DNA of 64,000 nucleotides, taken from contig WPIO01000018.1 of the NCBI GenBank assembly GCA_009760855.2, positions 1,144,501-1,208,500 of the forward strand, written 5' to 3'. The notes beneath the pieces are model-generated. The model saw only the letters and a program-made list of their open reading frames with translations. It was not told where the DNA came from and did no database searches. Numbering within the stretch: the stretch's first letter is position 1; every line of letters begins with the position of its first letter. Made by a program: the position numbers and the translations under genes. This DNA comes from Cristatella mucedo (lineage: Eukaryota; Bryozoa; Phylactolaemata; Cristatellidae). Positions 32,633 through 63,115 of this stretch are shown here, in pieces.

Positions 32633-33975
32633 GCGAATGCTTCGGCGAGAGCGAGTTCTTTGAGGGGGACGCCGGCTAGCCCGATCGCACCGGCGGCGCC
32701 CTTGACGACGGGAGTCGGGGCTCAGCCGCGCTGCAAGCACCGAGTTGGCAAGTTCCGCTAGTTCGACGCAAGTTTCCCCCGGCTGCCGCCGCTAGTCCGT
32801 CCGAGCTTCTTTCGTCGCTGTCCGCGTCTGCAGTCAGCGCGCGGCGCCCGCCGCCGCCGCCGCCGCGCACCAATGTGGCTGACGGCGTCTTCCGGCGGAT
32901 TGGGTGCGGCCAATCCGACTCGACGCGCGAGAGCGGCTCGAATGTACGCAATCGTTGCGCCGAGGCCGCGCCTGACGTCACCGGCTGGTGCCGCTCGCGC
33001 CCGCGGCGCGCTCGGAGTCTGAGGGTTCGCAGACAATCCGGCGTCTGCTCGTTGGCGTTCCTGCACGCACGCACGCACGCACGCACGCTCGAGCTGCGCG
33101 CATTTTAATACAAAGCTTCGGCAGATCCGCATCGCAATCAGAAAGAAAGAAAAAGCTGACCGCAGCCAGGGCTGCGGTCCGAACGCCGATCTCTGCGCCG
33201 CGGCGCAAAGAACGGCGAGCCGAGCGACGTGCCGCTCTCTGGGGCGGCTCTAACGGCTCGATACGGGTCTAGGGGGGGGGGGGCGGGGCGGGGCGCACGC
33301 TCCGGCTCCGACTGCGCTGCTGCTGCTGCTGCCGCTAAAAGCCAGAAAAGCGCGCCCGCGCTATTGAGCGGTTGGCCGCTGCTCCGCTAGCGCGAAGTGG
33401 CGCGGCGCGCGACGCGGAGGAGGCGCCCAGCCGAGCTGCTCATTATTGCTGAGCACGCGCCGCCTACCGGACTATTGATGGACGGCGGTCCTGACTGCAT
33501 GCCAGCCGCCTCCCCTCTCGGCACCGAGGAGGCGTCCGCTTGGAGGCGCTCACCACCCAGCGAGCTAGCGAGCGGCGCCCAGCGGACGGCGCGCGCGAGC
33601 GCCGCCTTAGTTTTCAGGTCTTTCATTTACCAGGCGTCGTAGTATTGGCGTATTGGCGTCGGAATCGAGTGTCGCCGAATGGTGACGTTGAACACTTGTT
33701 GTCGTTTCGTGCTCATTCAGGCAGCACCGCCGCAAGTCCAAGTGCAGAGCGCGTTTCTCAGCTTTTCAGGCTTCGCGAGTCGTTCGCAGAATGCGTCGCG
33801 TCGTGGTACCGCAGTGCAGGGCTGCTGGCGCTAAACTGGCGTCCGCGCTGTTGCCACTGAGCGAAAGTCGCCCTAAACCGCCGGAATGACTGCCGAGTTG
33901 ACTAAGCCATGCGCACGTTCTCTCACTAGGTGAACTTTCGGAGCGGTAACTTAATTCCAATAAACTATTAGCGAT

Positions 33976-34417
33976 TGTGCCAGCCCTCCGCACGACCTGC
34001 CGTCGGGCTGGGTAGCGCGACCGGGCAACAAGTCTGCTGGCTCCAACACCAAACACTTTTATTTCAAGCTTCGCCAGCAAAGCCCAGTCTACTACACACA
34101 CTAGACGGCTGCCGGCGTCGAAGGAGACTAGCCCTCCTCTCCCGTTGTACTCCTTCGGCAGCCCCTATATTCCATGCATGCGTTGTTTTTCGCACTGTCG
34201 GGCCACTGTTCGTTCCGTACCCGCCCGAGAGCTGGCGGCAGTTTGTGGTTGATCGATGTCCCCACAGATGCCACCAATGCATGGATTTGGGCAGGACTGC
34301 AGAGTCATCGTCTGCCCTTCCACCGGTCGTGAGCTTGCGGCTGCTTAGGCAGCTCTGAGAGCCATCGCAAGGACTCCGCCCAGTGCTCGCAGGCTGCAAG
34401 TGTCGTGTTCCTTCGCA
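33976..34417 (+). mobile_element. Solo LTR, family 1 (442 bp)
   Basis: It starts TGTGCCAGCCC and ends CCTTCGCA, flanked by gcgat and gtgat (4/5 match). It is homologous along its length to the element at 62373-62784 in inverse orientation (shared 'gtagcgcgaccg', 'ccatgcatg', 'ccaatgcatggatttgggc', 'catcgtctgcccttcc'). No internal retroviral-type coding region is adjacent. Confidence 0.7.
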
Positions 34418-34424
34418 GTGATAC

Positions 34425-34700
34425 TAAGCCAATGCTAGCAGGCTCAGTGACCGCTTTTAACCGGGTGCCCCTAAATGTACCCCTCAGTGACCGTACCGCG
34501 AATTCTTCGTGCAATAAATCATTATTTGTTAGCAGCCTGATACTTGATGACAGCCTTGACATTTTCACTTTTAACGAGACCTTGCTCAGGTCAACAAACT
34601 GTTCACCTATCGCTGTCGTTAGTCCAGAAAGTTTCTCGTTTATTGTGTACGCCAAGATAATTGAAAACAGGGTAATGGCTTCGTTGCTGTCTTCTGTATT
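34425..34700 (+). mobile_element. LINE endonuclease N-terminal fragment
   Basis: The plus strand reads VPLNVPLSDR...NKSLFVSSLILDDSLDIF then TFNETLLRS and AVVSPESFSFIVYAK. This follows the order LN.RSL.NK...D....DI...TETWL...P.GYSF of APE-type LINE endonucleases, with catalytic E kept as N-E-T. It may belong to LINE A. Confidence 0.5.
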
Positions 34701-35165
34701 TCGGCTCCATGGTCACGTGCAAACACCTGCATGTAAATGGCCGCACCATTGAAATAATATTCTCCTGCAATCTATTACCCCCATCGACCCGTGCTGTTAG
34801 CTCTTTCTGTGCCTCTGGTAGTATGCGGATTACGTGCTTCCAGGAATGTGCTGCAGTTTGGGCATCTGAAATAGCTAATGTGTCAGAAAACCTTAGCTCT
34901 GCTGATACTGGAGATGTACGGAGAGCTAACTTCGTCCTCTGTACTTTACCTTCTTACCGACGTTCCATGCTCGATGCAACGCTACGAATTGACTCTCCCA
35001 CTCTCGCCTTTGCCCGCTTGATGCTATGCTACTGCAAGACGCTGGCCAACGTCCTAGACTAGACGAGTTTGCTCATCTGATTTAAACTACGACGGGTCCA
35101 TCCCCGCCCAAACGCCCTCCGATTTAGTGCTGATAGGAGAAAGCAAGGAATACTAAGCGTAGAGA

Positions 35166-35182
35166 TGATTGATGAGAGAGAG

Positions 35183-35270
<88 letters not shown>

Positions 35271-35271
35271 T
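35166..35271. repeat. (GA)n microsatellite
   Basis: A GA dinucleotide tract of about 105 bp. Confidence 0.95.
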
Positions 35272-35345
35272 GAGGACTGGGCAAAGTGAGTTGAAGTCCG
35301 GCCGTGCAGGTGGTATGAGGATGGACTCCCAAATGCACTCTATCT

Positions 35346-35490
35346 TTAATAATGATACTAATGATACATTTGCATACTGCCCTCAGAGAGCTGAGTATCT
35401 TTCGAGGCACTTTACAGATGCTGTATTGAAAGCATTACCAAATGATTGGTGGTAACATCCGCCACCAGCAGGCACAGTGTAAGCACACGA
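35346..35490 (-). mobile_element. LINE A 3' fragment, diverged
   Basis: 'actgccctcagagagctgag' and 'gaggcactttacagatgctg' match the LINE A 3' UTR on the minus strand. Confidence 0.65.
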
Positions 35491-35799
35491 AATGCTGCGG
35501 TATACTGCTGCGTTTAAAGCTTCCTTTCATGCGAAGAATTTCGCAGACCTTTGACTTAGTCGCCATTCGGATAACTGGGTAGTGTGGTTGTTTGTGAGCG
35601 GTTAAGAAGACGGTCGTAAGTGAACGTTAGCACTTCTAGGTTATTGCTCTGCAATTCGTCTATACTTCTGTAAACCTTGAACTCAGCCTTAGCTAACGTG
35701 GATTGATGCTGGTACGACCACGAATACTCTTAATGGTGGACAGCGAATCGTGACTTTTCGGGCGTCTTTTCAGCTTATTAGAGGCGCAGCTGTCGGGAT

Positions 35800-37150
35800 C
35801 GGAGTTGTAAGAGCCGGCAGTTTGAGCCGGGGGGAGGGGCGAGGGCGCGATGAGGCGAAGCCCTCGAGAAGTGGCAGATCGTTCAGATTGGCAAGCCGGC
35901 TGTCGGAGTCCGCGCAGAGGCGATGGAGCCAGGACGACGGGCTGAGGGCTCGCGCTGCTCCCGTGCTGCTTTCTTTCGCTCCTGCGCTCGGGAGCGCGCG
36001 CGCGATCGGGAGGCTGTCGGCGAGAGGCGATCGCCGAGCGGGCAGACAGCTAGCAGCTCCCGGCTTCTCGTTTTCTTTGTCAACAATAGCGCTCAGGCAT
36101 TGCGGCGACTCGCGAGCGTGCGGCGATAATGCGATCGTGGGATCGATGTTTAGCTAAAGGACGGAGGAGCTCGCCGACCGTCTCGCCTGCGCCTGTTGGC
36201 CGACTGCGCCCGCGCGCGCATGCAGACGGCGGGATGCCATTCGTAGCAGCCCAAAGGGAACGCCGTCATGCGCGCGCACGAGGACGCCGACTCGAGCGCG
36301 ATTGGAATGCAGGCTTTCTCGCAGCGCAGAAACGAAGCGCCAGCTCGCCGCTCCGCCCGGCAGCTCAGCCACGTGACCTTCGGTCGTGCAGTCTCCTACG
36401 CCGAGTCTACGGAAATCGGGAGCTGCGAAGAAGCTACGCGAGTCTCTCGCCGTTCGCGAGTTCGCCAGGCGACTGGACGAGCGGCAGTGCGCCGCCGCTC
36501 GTCCAATCGGAAAGCGGCTCTGCGCCCGCGTCGCTCTCCGCAGCTCAAGCCTGCCAGATTTAGCCGGCGAAGCCTGGCGGAGGCCATTGTGGCGGCACAG
36601 ATTCGGGTGACTTCGGGTCGCTTCCTTTGAAGCCTGCTTTTGAGACTTGTTGACTCGCGTTCGTCGGCGTCGTTCAGTAAGCGTCCACCAGCGGAAGCGG
36701 AAGCGTCCGCCAGCGGCGGGGCCGCAGCGACGAGTAGCTCGCCGCCGCAGCTCCATGAAACGGAGCGAAAGCGACTCGGCGATTTCTTCGCGAGTTTTTT
36801 AAAATTAAAGAAATTCTCGCTAATGTAAAATTTCTCGGCGCATCCTTCGTATTCTACTCCGACTGACTGAGCGCCGCGCGTGCGGACGAGCGGCGGCTGA
36901 GGAGTCGGGCGGCTCCCTCCTGCCGCGGTCGAGATGGCCGCGGCTGCACGCCCGCGAGGGCGAGCAGCCGCGGCCGTCGATCGAAATGACGACTTGGTGA
37001 CGCTCGACTTCGGAATTGACGAGCGTCGCCACCGTCCGCCGCCCTGCGACCTGCGAGGCGGCTGGCGCACGAACGATCGAGCGCGATCTTTGCGAGATCA
37101 AAGATCTTTGCGAGATCAAACATCTTCGCGAGAGCGCGCGCTGGCTTTTC
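35800..37150. promoter_or_regulatory. Second GC-rich island, 3' of fucosidase gene
   Basis: About 1.35 kb rich in CpG ends just below the fucosidase stop codon. Long open frames occur on both strands (for example about 200 codons at 36756-36154, minus) but show no domain and low-complexity R/S/A composition. It contains an 18-bp unit (gatctttgcgagatcaaa) in tandem at about 37086-37121. Confidence 0.5.
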
Positions 37151-37156
37151 GCTGGA

Positions 37157-37167
37157 TTTAATTTAAT
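37157..37167 (-). terminator. Candidate polyadenylation signals of fucosidase
   Basis: Two overlapping ATTAAA hexamers on the minus strand lie about 200 bp after the fucosidase stop. This is a common variant of AATAAA. No other support. Confidence 0.35.
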
Positions 37168-37362
37168 TAACCAGACGACTAAGTAGCGCTGCCGCAGATT
37201 AAGCAAAGTGGCCAAGCAGAGGTGACCTCATTGATTTTCCGCGCGTCTTGATGCGGAGCCGCCCCCCCTACCGGCCGAAGGAGGCAAGGCCGCGCGCCTT
37301 CCACCACGCTCCGCCAACGCAGGCGTCAAAACCGAGCGCCGTCGGCGGTGGTAGCGGCCTCG

Positions 37363-56547
<19,185 letters not shown>

Positions 56548-56905
56548 TGCTACCGTCCCACTCCGGAAACGAAAACACTCCCGGATGTACACACCCACCA
56601 GCCTGTGAACGCCAATGCTCGAGTCGCTGTCGTCCACTCCGCCCACTTCCGACTTATCAATTCCTCGACGCGTGCGTATTCTATTGCGCTAGCCACTCGT
56701 GTTTTCGTTCTCCTTTTACTCTAAACTCGGAGAATTCGCTTTCAATGAATGATCTGAGAGGTATTTAACTTGTCTCAGCTCTCACAGCGTGCCCCGTGAT
56801 AATTCGCGTTTCTAGGACTTGCAAATCGCGGTAACGGCTCTCCGCCGCACGCCGATGATTTTTGTTGGCGTAGAGAACTGCTAGGCGAGTCTCTCTTGCG
56901 AGTAT

Positions 56906-57192
56906 TGTTGTTACGTTACTGTGTCTCCGGCTGCAGCAGCGCTAGTGGAGTTTCACGGAGACACGAAGACACGAGCGGGCGAACGTGAGCGGTGAACGAA
57001 ACTCGTCTTTATTCCCACAGCGGGTACATATATGAGCTGGGGGCTGACTCACCACAGATAAGGGAGTGCATCTGTGGCGAGCCACTGTGGTGGGCCACAT
57101 GCACATCAAAGGCTGCACTGATTCAATTGGTCAACCACCTGCTGCTGGTGGGGCATACATTAGTGGCCGAGAAGCAGCAGGCGCACACAACA
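56906..57192 (-). mobile_element. Solo LTR, family 2 (287 bp)
   Basis: Ends are TGTTGT and ACAACA. On the minus strand there is a TATA-like catatatg followed about 25 bp later by AATAAA, the order expected for the U3/R/U5 of an LTR. Flanking 5-mers (agtat, ttgat) do not match, so the exact ends or duplication are uncertain. Confidence 0.55.
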
Positions 57193-57454
57193 TTGATTAG
57201 TGCGATATTTCCAAGACTTTTTCTGTGAAATTATTCCGCTGATATTTTGAACTGGTCGATACAATCTAGTTGTGTTATTACCCCTGAACGTCGTCCTACA
57301 TAGTGCGGTTACGAACGTGCTACGCTTAATGAAGCGCCGCGGCGCCCGGCAATTTGATTGCGTATTCCCAGAAAAGTCTACCAGTGGGCGCGGATGCTTA
57401 GCTAAGAGATCTGCCGAATGCTGCCCATTTTATCCCGAGGACTCTAGCGGAATT

Positions 57455-57710
57455 TAGATAATAATAAAAATAATAATAATAATAATCAAATAATAGTAAT
57501 AATAATAACACAATAAAGCGCCCTCAGAAAACCCAATCTCTTTCAAGGCGCTTTACATTTGCTGCAAAGGAAATGCGATCGGATGATTAGTGGGAGCATG
57601 CTCAGTAAACAACCAGAATAACATGGTTAGGGGTGACGTGCACAGGCTCAGCATGCAAGTGCGGTTAGTGGCAACATGCACGGTGTCAGCATGCATAAGC
57701 ACAGTTATAA
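57455..57710 (-). mobile_element. LINE A 3' end
   Basis: (AAT)n followed by 'aaagcgccctcagaaaaccc', 'ggcgctttacatttgctgca' and the 3' UTR on the minus strand. Confidence 0.85.
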
Positions 57711-58670
57711 GAGTAAATTGACGAGCCACGGCCGGGAATGAGCATGAAAGTTTCAGCCACAATAGCTTGCATGATATTGTACGGACGTTTGTCTATCGAT
57801 TATTGTAATAATAAAAAAATGCTCCAGTTTTATGTTCGTATCAGGTTTCTTACGAGACGGAGCTGAAGGCGTTCGCCAGTCTATATCCAAGTGAGCTCCT
57901 TCCAGCCTAAAAGCCAGCAAAGCCAAGGGTTCAAAAGTCGCGCTGCTGAGGCCTGAATCGATGCTGTGGATGCTGGTCGGCATTAAAGATGAAGTCATGC
58001 AAGCTACAATGAGAGCTGCGAAGAATGAGTCAGAAAGTCCTTGTTCATAATTTCTTTTTTTGAGCTAAGGATGCGGCAAAGCCGAACCACCGTTCTAAAC
58101 GCATCGAGGAACGGCTCCGGAATCATAATCGAGGCGAACGGAATATTTTTTACGCCACATGAACTGGCCAACGGTAGTGATGATTCGTCCGTTATACTTA
58201 GACTTCGAGCTAAGTTAGCCGTACGCTGTTGGCATCTATCTATACGGCTGGTTTAGCCGCGTTCCGAGGCGCTAGCTCTACCGCAGTGCGTCTGGGAGGA
58301 CTAACGCCAGTCGCGTCTGCTTTGTTTACGGCTTATGACTTTAGTTCTGATGCGGCTAAATAGAAATGTTGAAGTTGATGGTAAATTGAAGCTCTTTGGA
58401 AAGCATTGCTGGGACGGGCATACGGACACGCGAGAGCCGACCCAGGAACGGGGCTGAGCGATGATGTAAGGGCCAGTGCTCACGTAATCTTTGGGCCTGC
58501 GCTATGCGCCGGCGCCTGCATCTATGTCTCGCACGCGCGCTCGACCTTGCCCTTCGTCGCGAGGCGGAAGCGAGCGGACGCACGGGCTGTTTGCGCGTGG
58601 ACCGCTTTCGCGCAGCTGCACAAGTGCCCGTGTTACCGGATTTTCGAGCGGACGCTCGTCGACCCGCGCG

Positions 58671-59032
58671 ATGGCGTCATCGTCCGCCGCCGCCGTCGTC
58701 CCGATGGTTATCTGTGTCTATCTGCTGATATGTTGCGACTGCGCGCGCTCTCGATACAGTCCAAACTGGGAATCGATCGACTCGCGTCCCCTTCCGGCGT
58801 GGTACGACGAGGCCAAGTTCGGCATTTTCATTCACTGGGGAGTGTTCTCCGTTCCCAGTTTTCGCAGCGAGTGGTTCTGGTACTACTGGAGAAATGGCGA
58901 CCCCGCGACGGTGGCGTTCATGCAGAAGAATTACCCGCCCGGGTTCACGTACGCTGACTTCGCGCCCCAGTTCACTGCCGAGTTCTACGACCCGACCGAA
59001 TGGGCTGACATATTCCAAGCGTCCGGCGCTCG
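58671..59032 (+). CDS. Second alpha-L-fucosidase (GH29), exon 1, gene continues beyond window
   Basis: The ATG at 58671 (context gcgcgATGg) opens 120 codons plus two bases: signal peptide about 1-24 ([20 protein letters not shown]), then [40 protein letters not shown] and [11 protein letters not shown]. The donor gtacgt is at the same phase and codon as exon 1 of the complete gene (ASGA-R). Mature parts of the two exons are about 78% identical by eye. No exon 2 (KHHEGF) is found up to 64000, so intron 1 exceeds 4.9 kb or the copy is truncated. Confidence 0.88.
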
Positions 59033-59210
59033 GTACGTCCGCGGTCTGGCTCGCTTCGCTTCGCGTTAGCGCTCGGGCAGCGTCGTGCGCACGCCGGCCG
59101 TCGTTCGATGCCGACGCCGATGTCCTTTCTGCATGCGCCGGCTACTCGCGCGCATTTTCCGGTAGCTCGCGCGCGCCCGCACCGCCTTGCTGTGCGAGCC
59201 CGGCTGGGCC

Positions 59211-59350
59211 GACCCGGGTTTGGCCCAGTGGTTAAGGTGCTCTCGCCCCGATCAAGGTCCGGCCGAGAACGCGGGCTCGAGCCCCATGGCACGTGAGAAG
59301 CGCCTGAATAGCGATTAAGTTCTCCTAGGGGCGCTACGCAAATGAATGAT
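59211..59350 (+). repeat. SINE C, near full length
   Basis: 'gtttggcccagtggttaagg', 'tgctctcgccccgatcaagg' and 'gcgggctcgagccccatggc', with tail 'gaagcgcctgaatagcgatt'. Confidence 0.88.
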
Positions 59351-59824
59351 GTTCATTACCTCGCTGCTTTTCATCCGCCGCTGCCCTGTCGAAAAGTCGG
59401 TGGTTGCTGCCGGTTTCAGCGAAACGACTGCTGCATTGCTGCTCGCAGCTCGTTCTACTTGCAGAACGAGCTGCGAGCCGGCCGCTGTGAAGCCTTCGAG
59501 CGCACGTAGTCCGGCGTAGGCGCGATGCTGCTCTACTTCTGCAGTTTGTGCCTGCTGCTACTGCTGATTGCTCCCGTCGCACACAGCTGCTGCTCCCCTG
59601 CAGCACAGCGACTCCCGTGAAGCGCATTGATGAGCCGTGTTGCTGCATGCTTCCATCCAGAATGAGGAGTTGGCGCGGCTGTGTATAAGCGGGTGGCCGG
59701 TTGTCTCTTCGAAAGCCCGTGCCCCTTGATTAAGCGGATACATTTAGATGCAACTATCGTGAGCGCCGTTTGAAGCGCTGTTTGTAGAGCCCCCCCCCCC
59801 CAGCCAGGGGCACACTGCAGGGCA

Positions 59825-60095
59825 GCAGACATGTCTCGGTGCTGGACATGAGACGATATGTCGTGGTGCAGGACAGGGCACGACGTGTCGTGATGCAGGA
59901 CAGTAGGCGACATGTTGTGGTCCAGGGCAGTAGGCGACATGTCGCAGTGTAGGACAGTAGACGACACGTCGCAGGACGTTAGACGGTAGACAGTAAAGGA
60001 CCGTCGAGGACTGTGCAGGACGGTAGACGTGTCTGGTGGAGGGAAGGAAACGACATGACGCGGTGCAGGACAGTAGACATGTCGCGGACTGAAGG
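59825..60095. repeat. Minisatellite, unit ~26 bp
   Basis: Imperfect tandem units based on 'gtcgtggtgcaggacagtag' plus 'gcgacat' run for about 270 bp with variable spacing. Long open frames on the minus strand (P/S/R/H-rich) come from this array. Confidence 0.8.
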
Positions 60096-61081
60096 TCAAA
60101 CGGGACAGCAGCAGCAGGAGGAGGAGGAGCAGGACAGGAGGAGGAGCAGAAGGACACGAGGAGGGCACGAGATAACATGCTTCGGTCTACTACTAGGGAA
60201 GAAGGCGACCTGTCCCGGTCCCGGTCCTGGGCTGGAGATGAGAGTCGCTGGGGCTTCTTGCCCTACGTTGCTCACGGTTCACTATTGTTTGGGCCACTCA
60301 TTTTTTATTTAGATTAGCAATAGCCAGCAAGCGATTGCAAATCATTAGTGCCGGCCTTATGGGTTCTTCAGTGAGAAGTGCACCGCATGCAAGTGAAAGT
60401 GGAAGAGCGGTACCTGGTTCCTGATTCTACTGTCTTTGCTTTGCTCTACTCACCGCCTCCTTCACCGGGCCAGCTGACTTTAGTCTGCCCACCCACTACT
60501 GTACTCATTGCTTGGCACTGAAGAACAGCTTAACAGTGTCGAGTCGACGTCCTAACCTAGGATTGGTGCACACCAGATGCATCTGCAGTTGGCTGTGAGG
60601 AAGCGGTTTCGTTTGTAGACCTTTCCTCTGTCGTAAAATCCTGCTGGTGCTTATAAGCTTGGCGTCTGTCAATGTTATCCTCAGCAATCAATGGTAGCCG
60701 GTTCACCTAGCTGCGGAGCACTCAGTGGTCAGTCGCACTCAGTAAGAGCTGCTAAGAGCCAGCTTCTTCTGCTTTCTTTCCTTTAGAGCTCAACTCAACT
60801 ATTTATCGTCAACAGTTAAGCTTCGTTTGCATTGCTGTCATACTGGCGCAATCCGACTTGTAGTCTGAATGGCATGGGTGTGCATTGGCTAAGCAAAGAA
60901 GCATTTTGGAGCCAATTTAATTTGGAAAGCAGTCTGGCCTTCTTTTTTTTGCCAGAAGTGCAATATGCTGGCTGTCGCCCAAGGATGAGATCGCTGTAGG
61001 TGCAAAAAAGCTAAGAATAATAATAATCCATTTGTATTACTCACTTTCGACTTGCATCACGACATCCCCTGACTTGACTAA

Positions 61082-61236
61082 AAAAAAATATAATTCATTT
61101 GTATAGCGCCCCAAGAGAACTTATTCTCTATTCAGGCGCTTCACATATGCCTCCGGGCTTGAGCCCACGACCTCAGCCAGACTTTGGTCGGGGCGAGCAC
61201 CTTAACCACTAGACCAAACCAGCTCGGCAACCTAGG
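61082..61236 (-). repeat. SINE C, near full length
   Basis: 'ttgtatagcgccccaagaga' to 'ttaaccactagaccaaacca' on the minus strand, with a poly-A-like end at 61081-61090. Confidence 0.88.
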
Positions 61237-61304
61237 GGACGATCGCGGCCCTAGTCTCGGGCCAGGATCCAGCCCACCTTCGTAGCGACGTGCTCGCAAC
61301 CTAT

Positions 61305-61420
61305 GTAATGTATCTCCGTCTGTAACTCCACTAAGTCATAAAGACCACGTGGGTATTACGCAGGAGAGTTTTGTATAGTGCACTCACAGCCTAAGCGACT
61401 TTTGGTACGCATTCCTACCC
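61305..61420 (-). mobile_element. LINE B 3' end fragment
   Basis: 'atgtaatgtatctccgtctg' and 'agagttttgtatagtgcact' match LINE B at 6.04 kb. Confidence 0.7.
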
Positions 61421-61774
61421 TTCAGTGGGGGGGCGAGCGCCTTAACCGTTGGACCGAAACTAAAACGCATCTATGTATCAGCATTTAGTGGGTCCATGCG
61501 ATTCGTTCTTTGTGTGATTATGTGTGCTGACACTGCATTCTGCCACTAACCATATTTGCATGCTGACCCTGTGCATGTCACCTCTGACCATGTTATGCTT
61601 GTTGTAATTGAGCATGCTACCGCTAACAATTCGATCATGCCTCCTTTGCAGCAAATGCAAAGTGCCTAGAGAGAGAGAGAGATTGAGTTCTACGGGGGGG
61701 GGGGGTTGCTATAACAAATGTATTATTGTTATTATTATTATTTATTATTATGCTGTCTGAGAATATCTATTTCC

Positions 61775-63115
61775 GCATACTACATATGCAATGTGTGAAG
61801 CAAGTCAAAGCGGTGTAATAGGCATCGGCTACATGCATACACACACAAAGGACAATTCATACGGATCCAGCAGTAGCTGTGAGGAATGATGCATTTTTAG
61901 CTTCTGTTTACAGTTTGTCAAGTCACGGCACGTCGTATTTCAGTAAGGAGTGAGTTCCAGGTTTGGGGGGTGTGCTAAATGCCGACGCGATCTTCGATTT
62001 GTGGTTGGGTTAAGGCCCAGTAGGATGTCTAGCCATACTGGCAATTAGTTCAGATAGGTACGCTGAAGCAAGAGAATGAAGGGTCCTAAAAGAAGTGAAT
62101 GACAAAACGTTGAAGTCCATAAGCTGCTTGATGGGCAGCCAGTGCAGGTCTGTGAGAAGTGGTGTAATGTGTTAACTGCACCATTCATGACAGACAAACC
62201 TAGCTGCCGAGTTTGCACCAACTGTAAACATCTCAGTGCACAGACCGGTAGAGATATGATGTTACAAATGCATGATCCATTAGGATGTCATGTCACTTAG
62301 TTTGATGGCCCGATATTTTTCAGTGTTATTTAACTGAAAGTAAGCAGACTTGAATGTGGAGCTGATGAATGGTGTGAGGGAACGAACCTACTAGGGCTCA
62401 GACTGCTTAAGCAACCACAGGCTCTTGGGTTAAGGAAGGGCAGACGATGAATCGGCAGTCCGGCCCAAATCCATGCATTGGCAGCAAGCATCTGTGGGGA
62501 CACCCATGTGCCACGAATTGCCTCCAGCTGTCGGGTGGGTTCGGAAGGAACAATGGGTCGGCAGTGTGAAAAACAACACATGCATGGCATATAAGGGCTG
62601 CCGGAAGAGTACAAGGGACTGGAGGGAATGCTAGATCCACGAAGCCGGCAGGCATCTAGAGTGCGTAGACTGGACTGGGCTCTGCCCGCTTCGTTGTGCA
62701 AAATAAGGTGCTTGGTGTTGGAGTCAGTAGGCTTGTTGCTCGGTCGCGCTACCCAGCACGACGACAGGTCGTGCTGCTGTAACAAATGGTCACTTTGAAA
62801 GAAGACATCCAGATTTCCCGAGGATGCTGCAGGAGATATGCTGGCTGAGATCGTTTTGAGTGATTGTTTTTATGATTTCTAAATAATGCTTTATTTGCCC
62901 TAGTATGTTGTGGTGTTATCGTGATTCAATTTTAGGAAGTTTTCTCCATCCCCGAGCGAATGTCAATAACTCATTCATATAGAGAGTTGACAAGTGTTTA
63001 CACGTGCTGTATGGTAGTGAGTGATCAATGCTCAAGTACAGCAGTGGGTCATATGCATAATAAAGAAAATCTAGATTCCGCTCGCCAGTTGACAAAAATG
63101 CTCTCGAATTTTCTC
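61775..63115 (-). mobile_element. LINE A copy, diverged, split by a solo LTR
   Basis: RT C-terminus and 3' UTR at 61775-62367 and upstream RT-derived sequence at 62790-63115 ('caggagatatgctggctgag', 'atttctaaataatg'). The order matches the uninterrupted copy at 3.3-4.3 kb. Confidence 0.8.
62373..62784 (-). mobile_element. Solo LTR, family 1 (412 bp), with 5-bp target duplication
   Basis: Begins TGTGAGGG and ends GTAACA on the plus strand, flanked on both sides by aatgg (62368-62372 and 62785-62789). The interrupted LINE A provides an independent empty-site reference. It is homologous to 33976-34417. A TATA-like 'cttatatgcc' is present on the minus strand. Confidence 0.85.

Larger units (their letters stand above)
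30470..33640. promoter_or_regulatory. GC-rich CpG island
   Basis: About 3 kb of very GC-rich sequence with abundant CpG contrasts with the AT-balanced flanks. It contains the 339-codon ORF and two hairpins. In animals such islands usually mark promoters or 5' exons; that is inference here. Dense overlapping open frames on both strands result from the low stop-codon frequency. Confidence 0.65.
56548..58670. promoter_or_regulatory. Bidirectional intergenic region between fucosidase paralogs
   Basis: The 2.1 kb between the two divergent ATGs must hold both 5' UTRs and promoters. It includes a solo LTR (56906-57192) and a LINE A tail (57455-57710). No TATA or initiator can be assigned with confidence. 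Confidence 0.6.
61046..61755 (+). mobile_element. LINE A 3' end split by SINE C, LINE B and more
   Basis: Left piece 61046-61077 ('cgacatcccctgacttgact'), right piece 61452-61755 ('cagcatttagtgggtcc', then 3' UTR and (ATT)n). A (G)n run lies at about 61694-61706. Confidence 0.7.

Noticed and set aside
36154-36756. 200-codon minus-strand ORF in the second GC-rich island
   Set aside because: R/S/A-rich, no family motif, no fit to fucosidase, and overlapping frames of similar length exist on the plus strand.
59533-60178. Two minus-strand ORFs of 211 and 144 codons
   Set aside because: They lie over the minisatellite and read as repeated H/P/S/C blocks.
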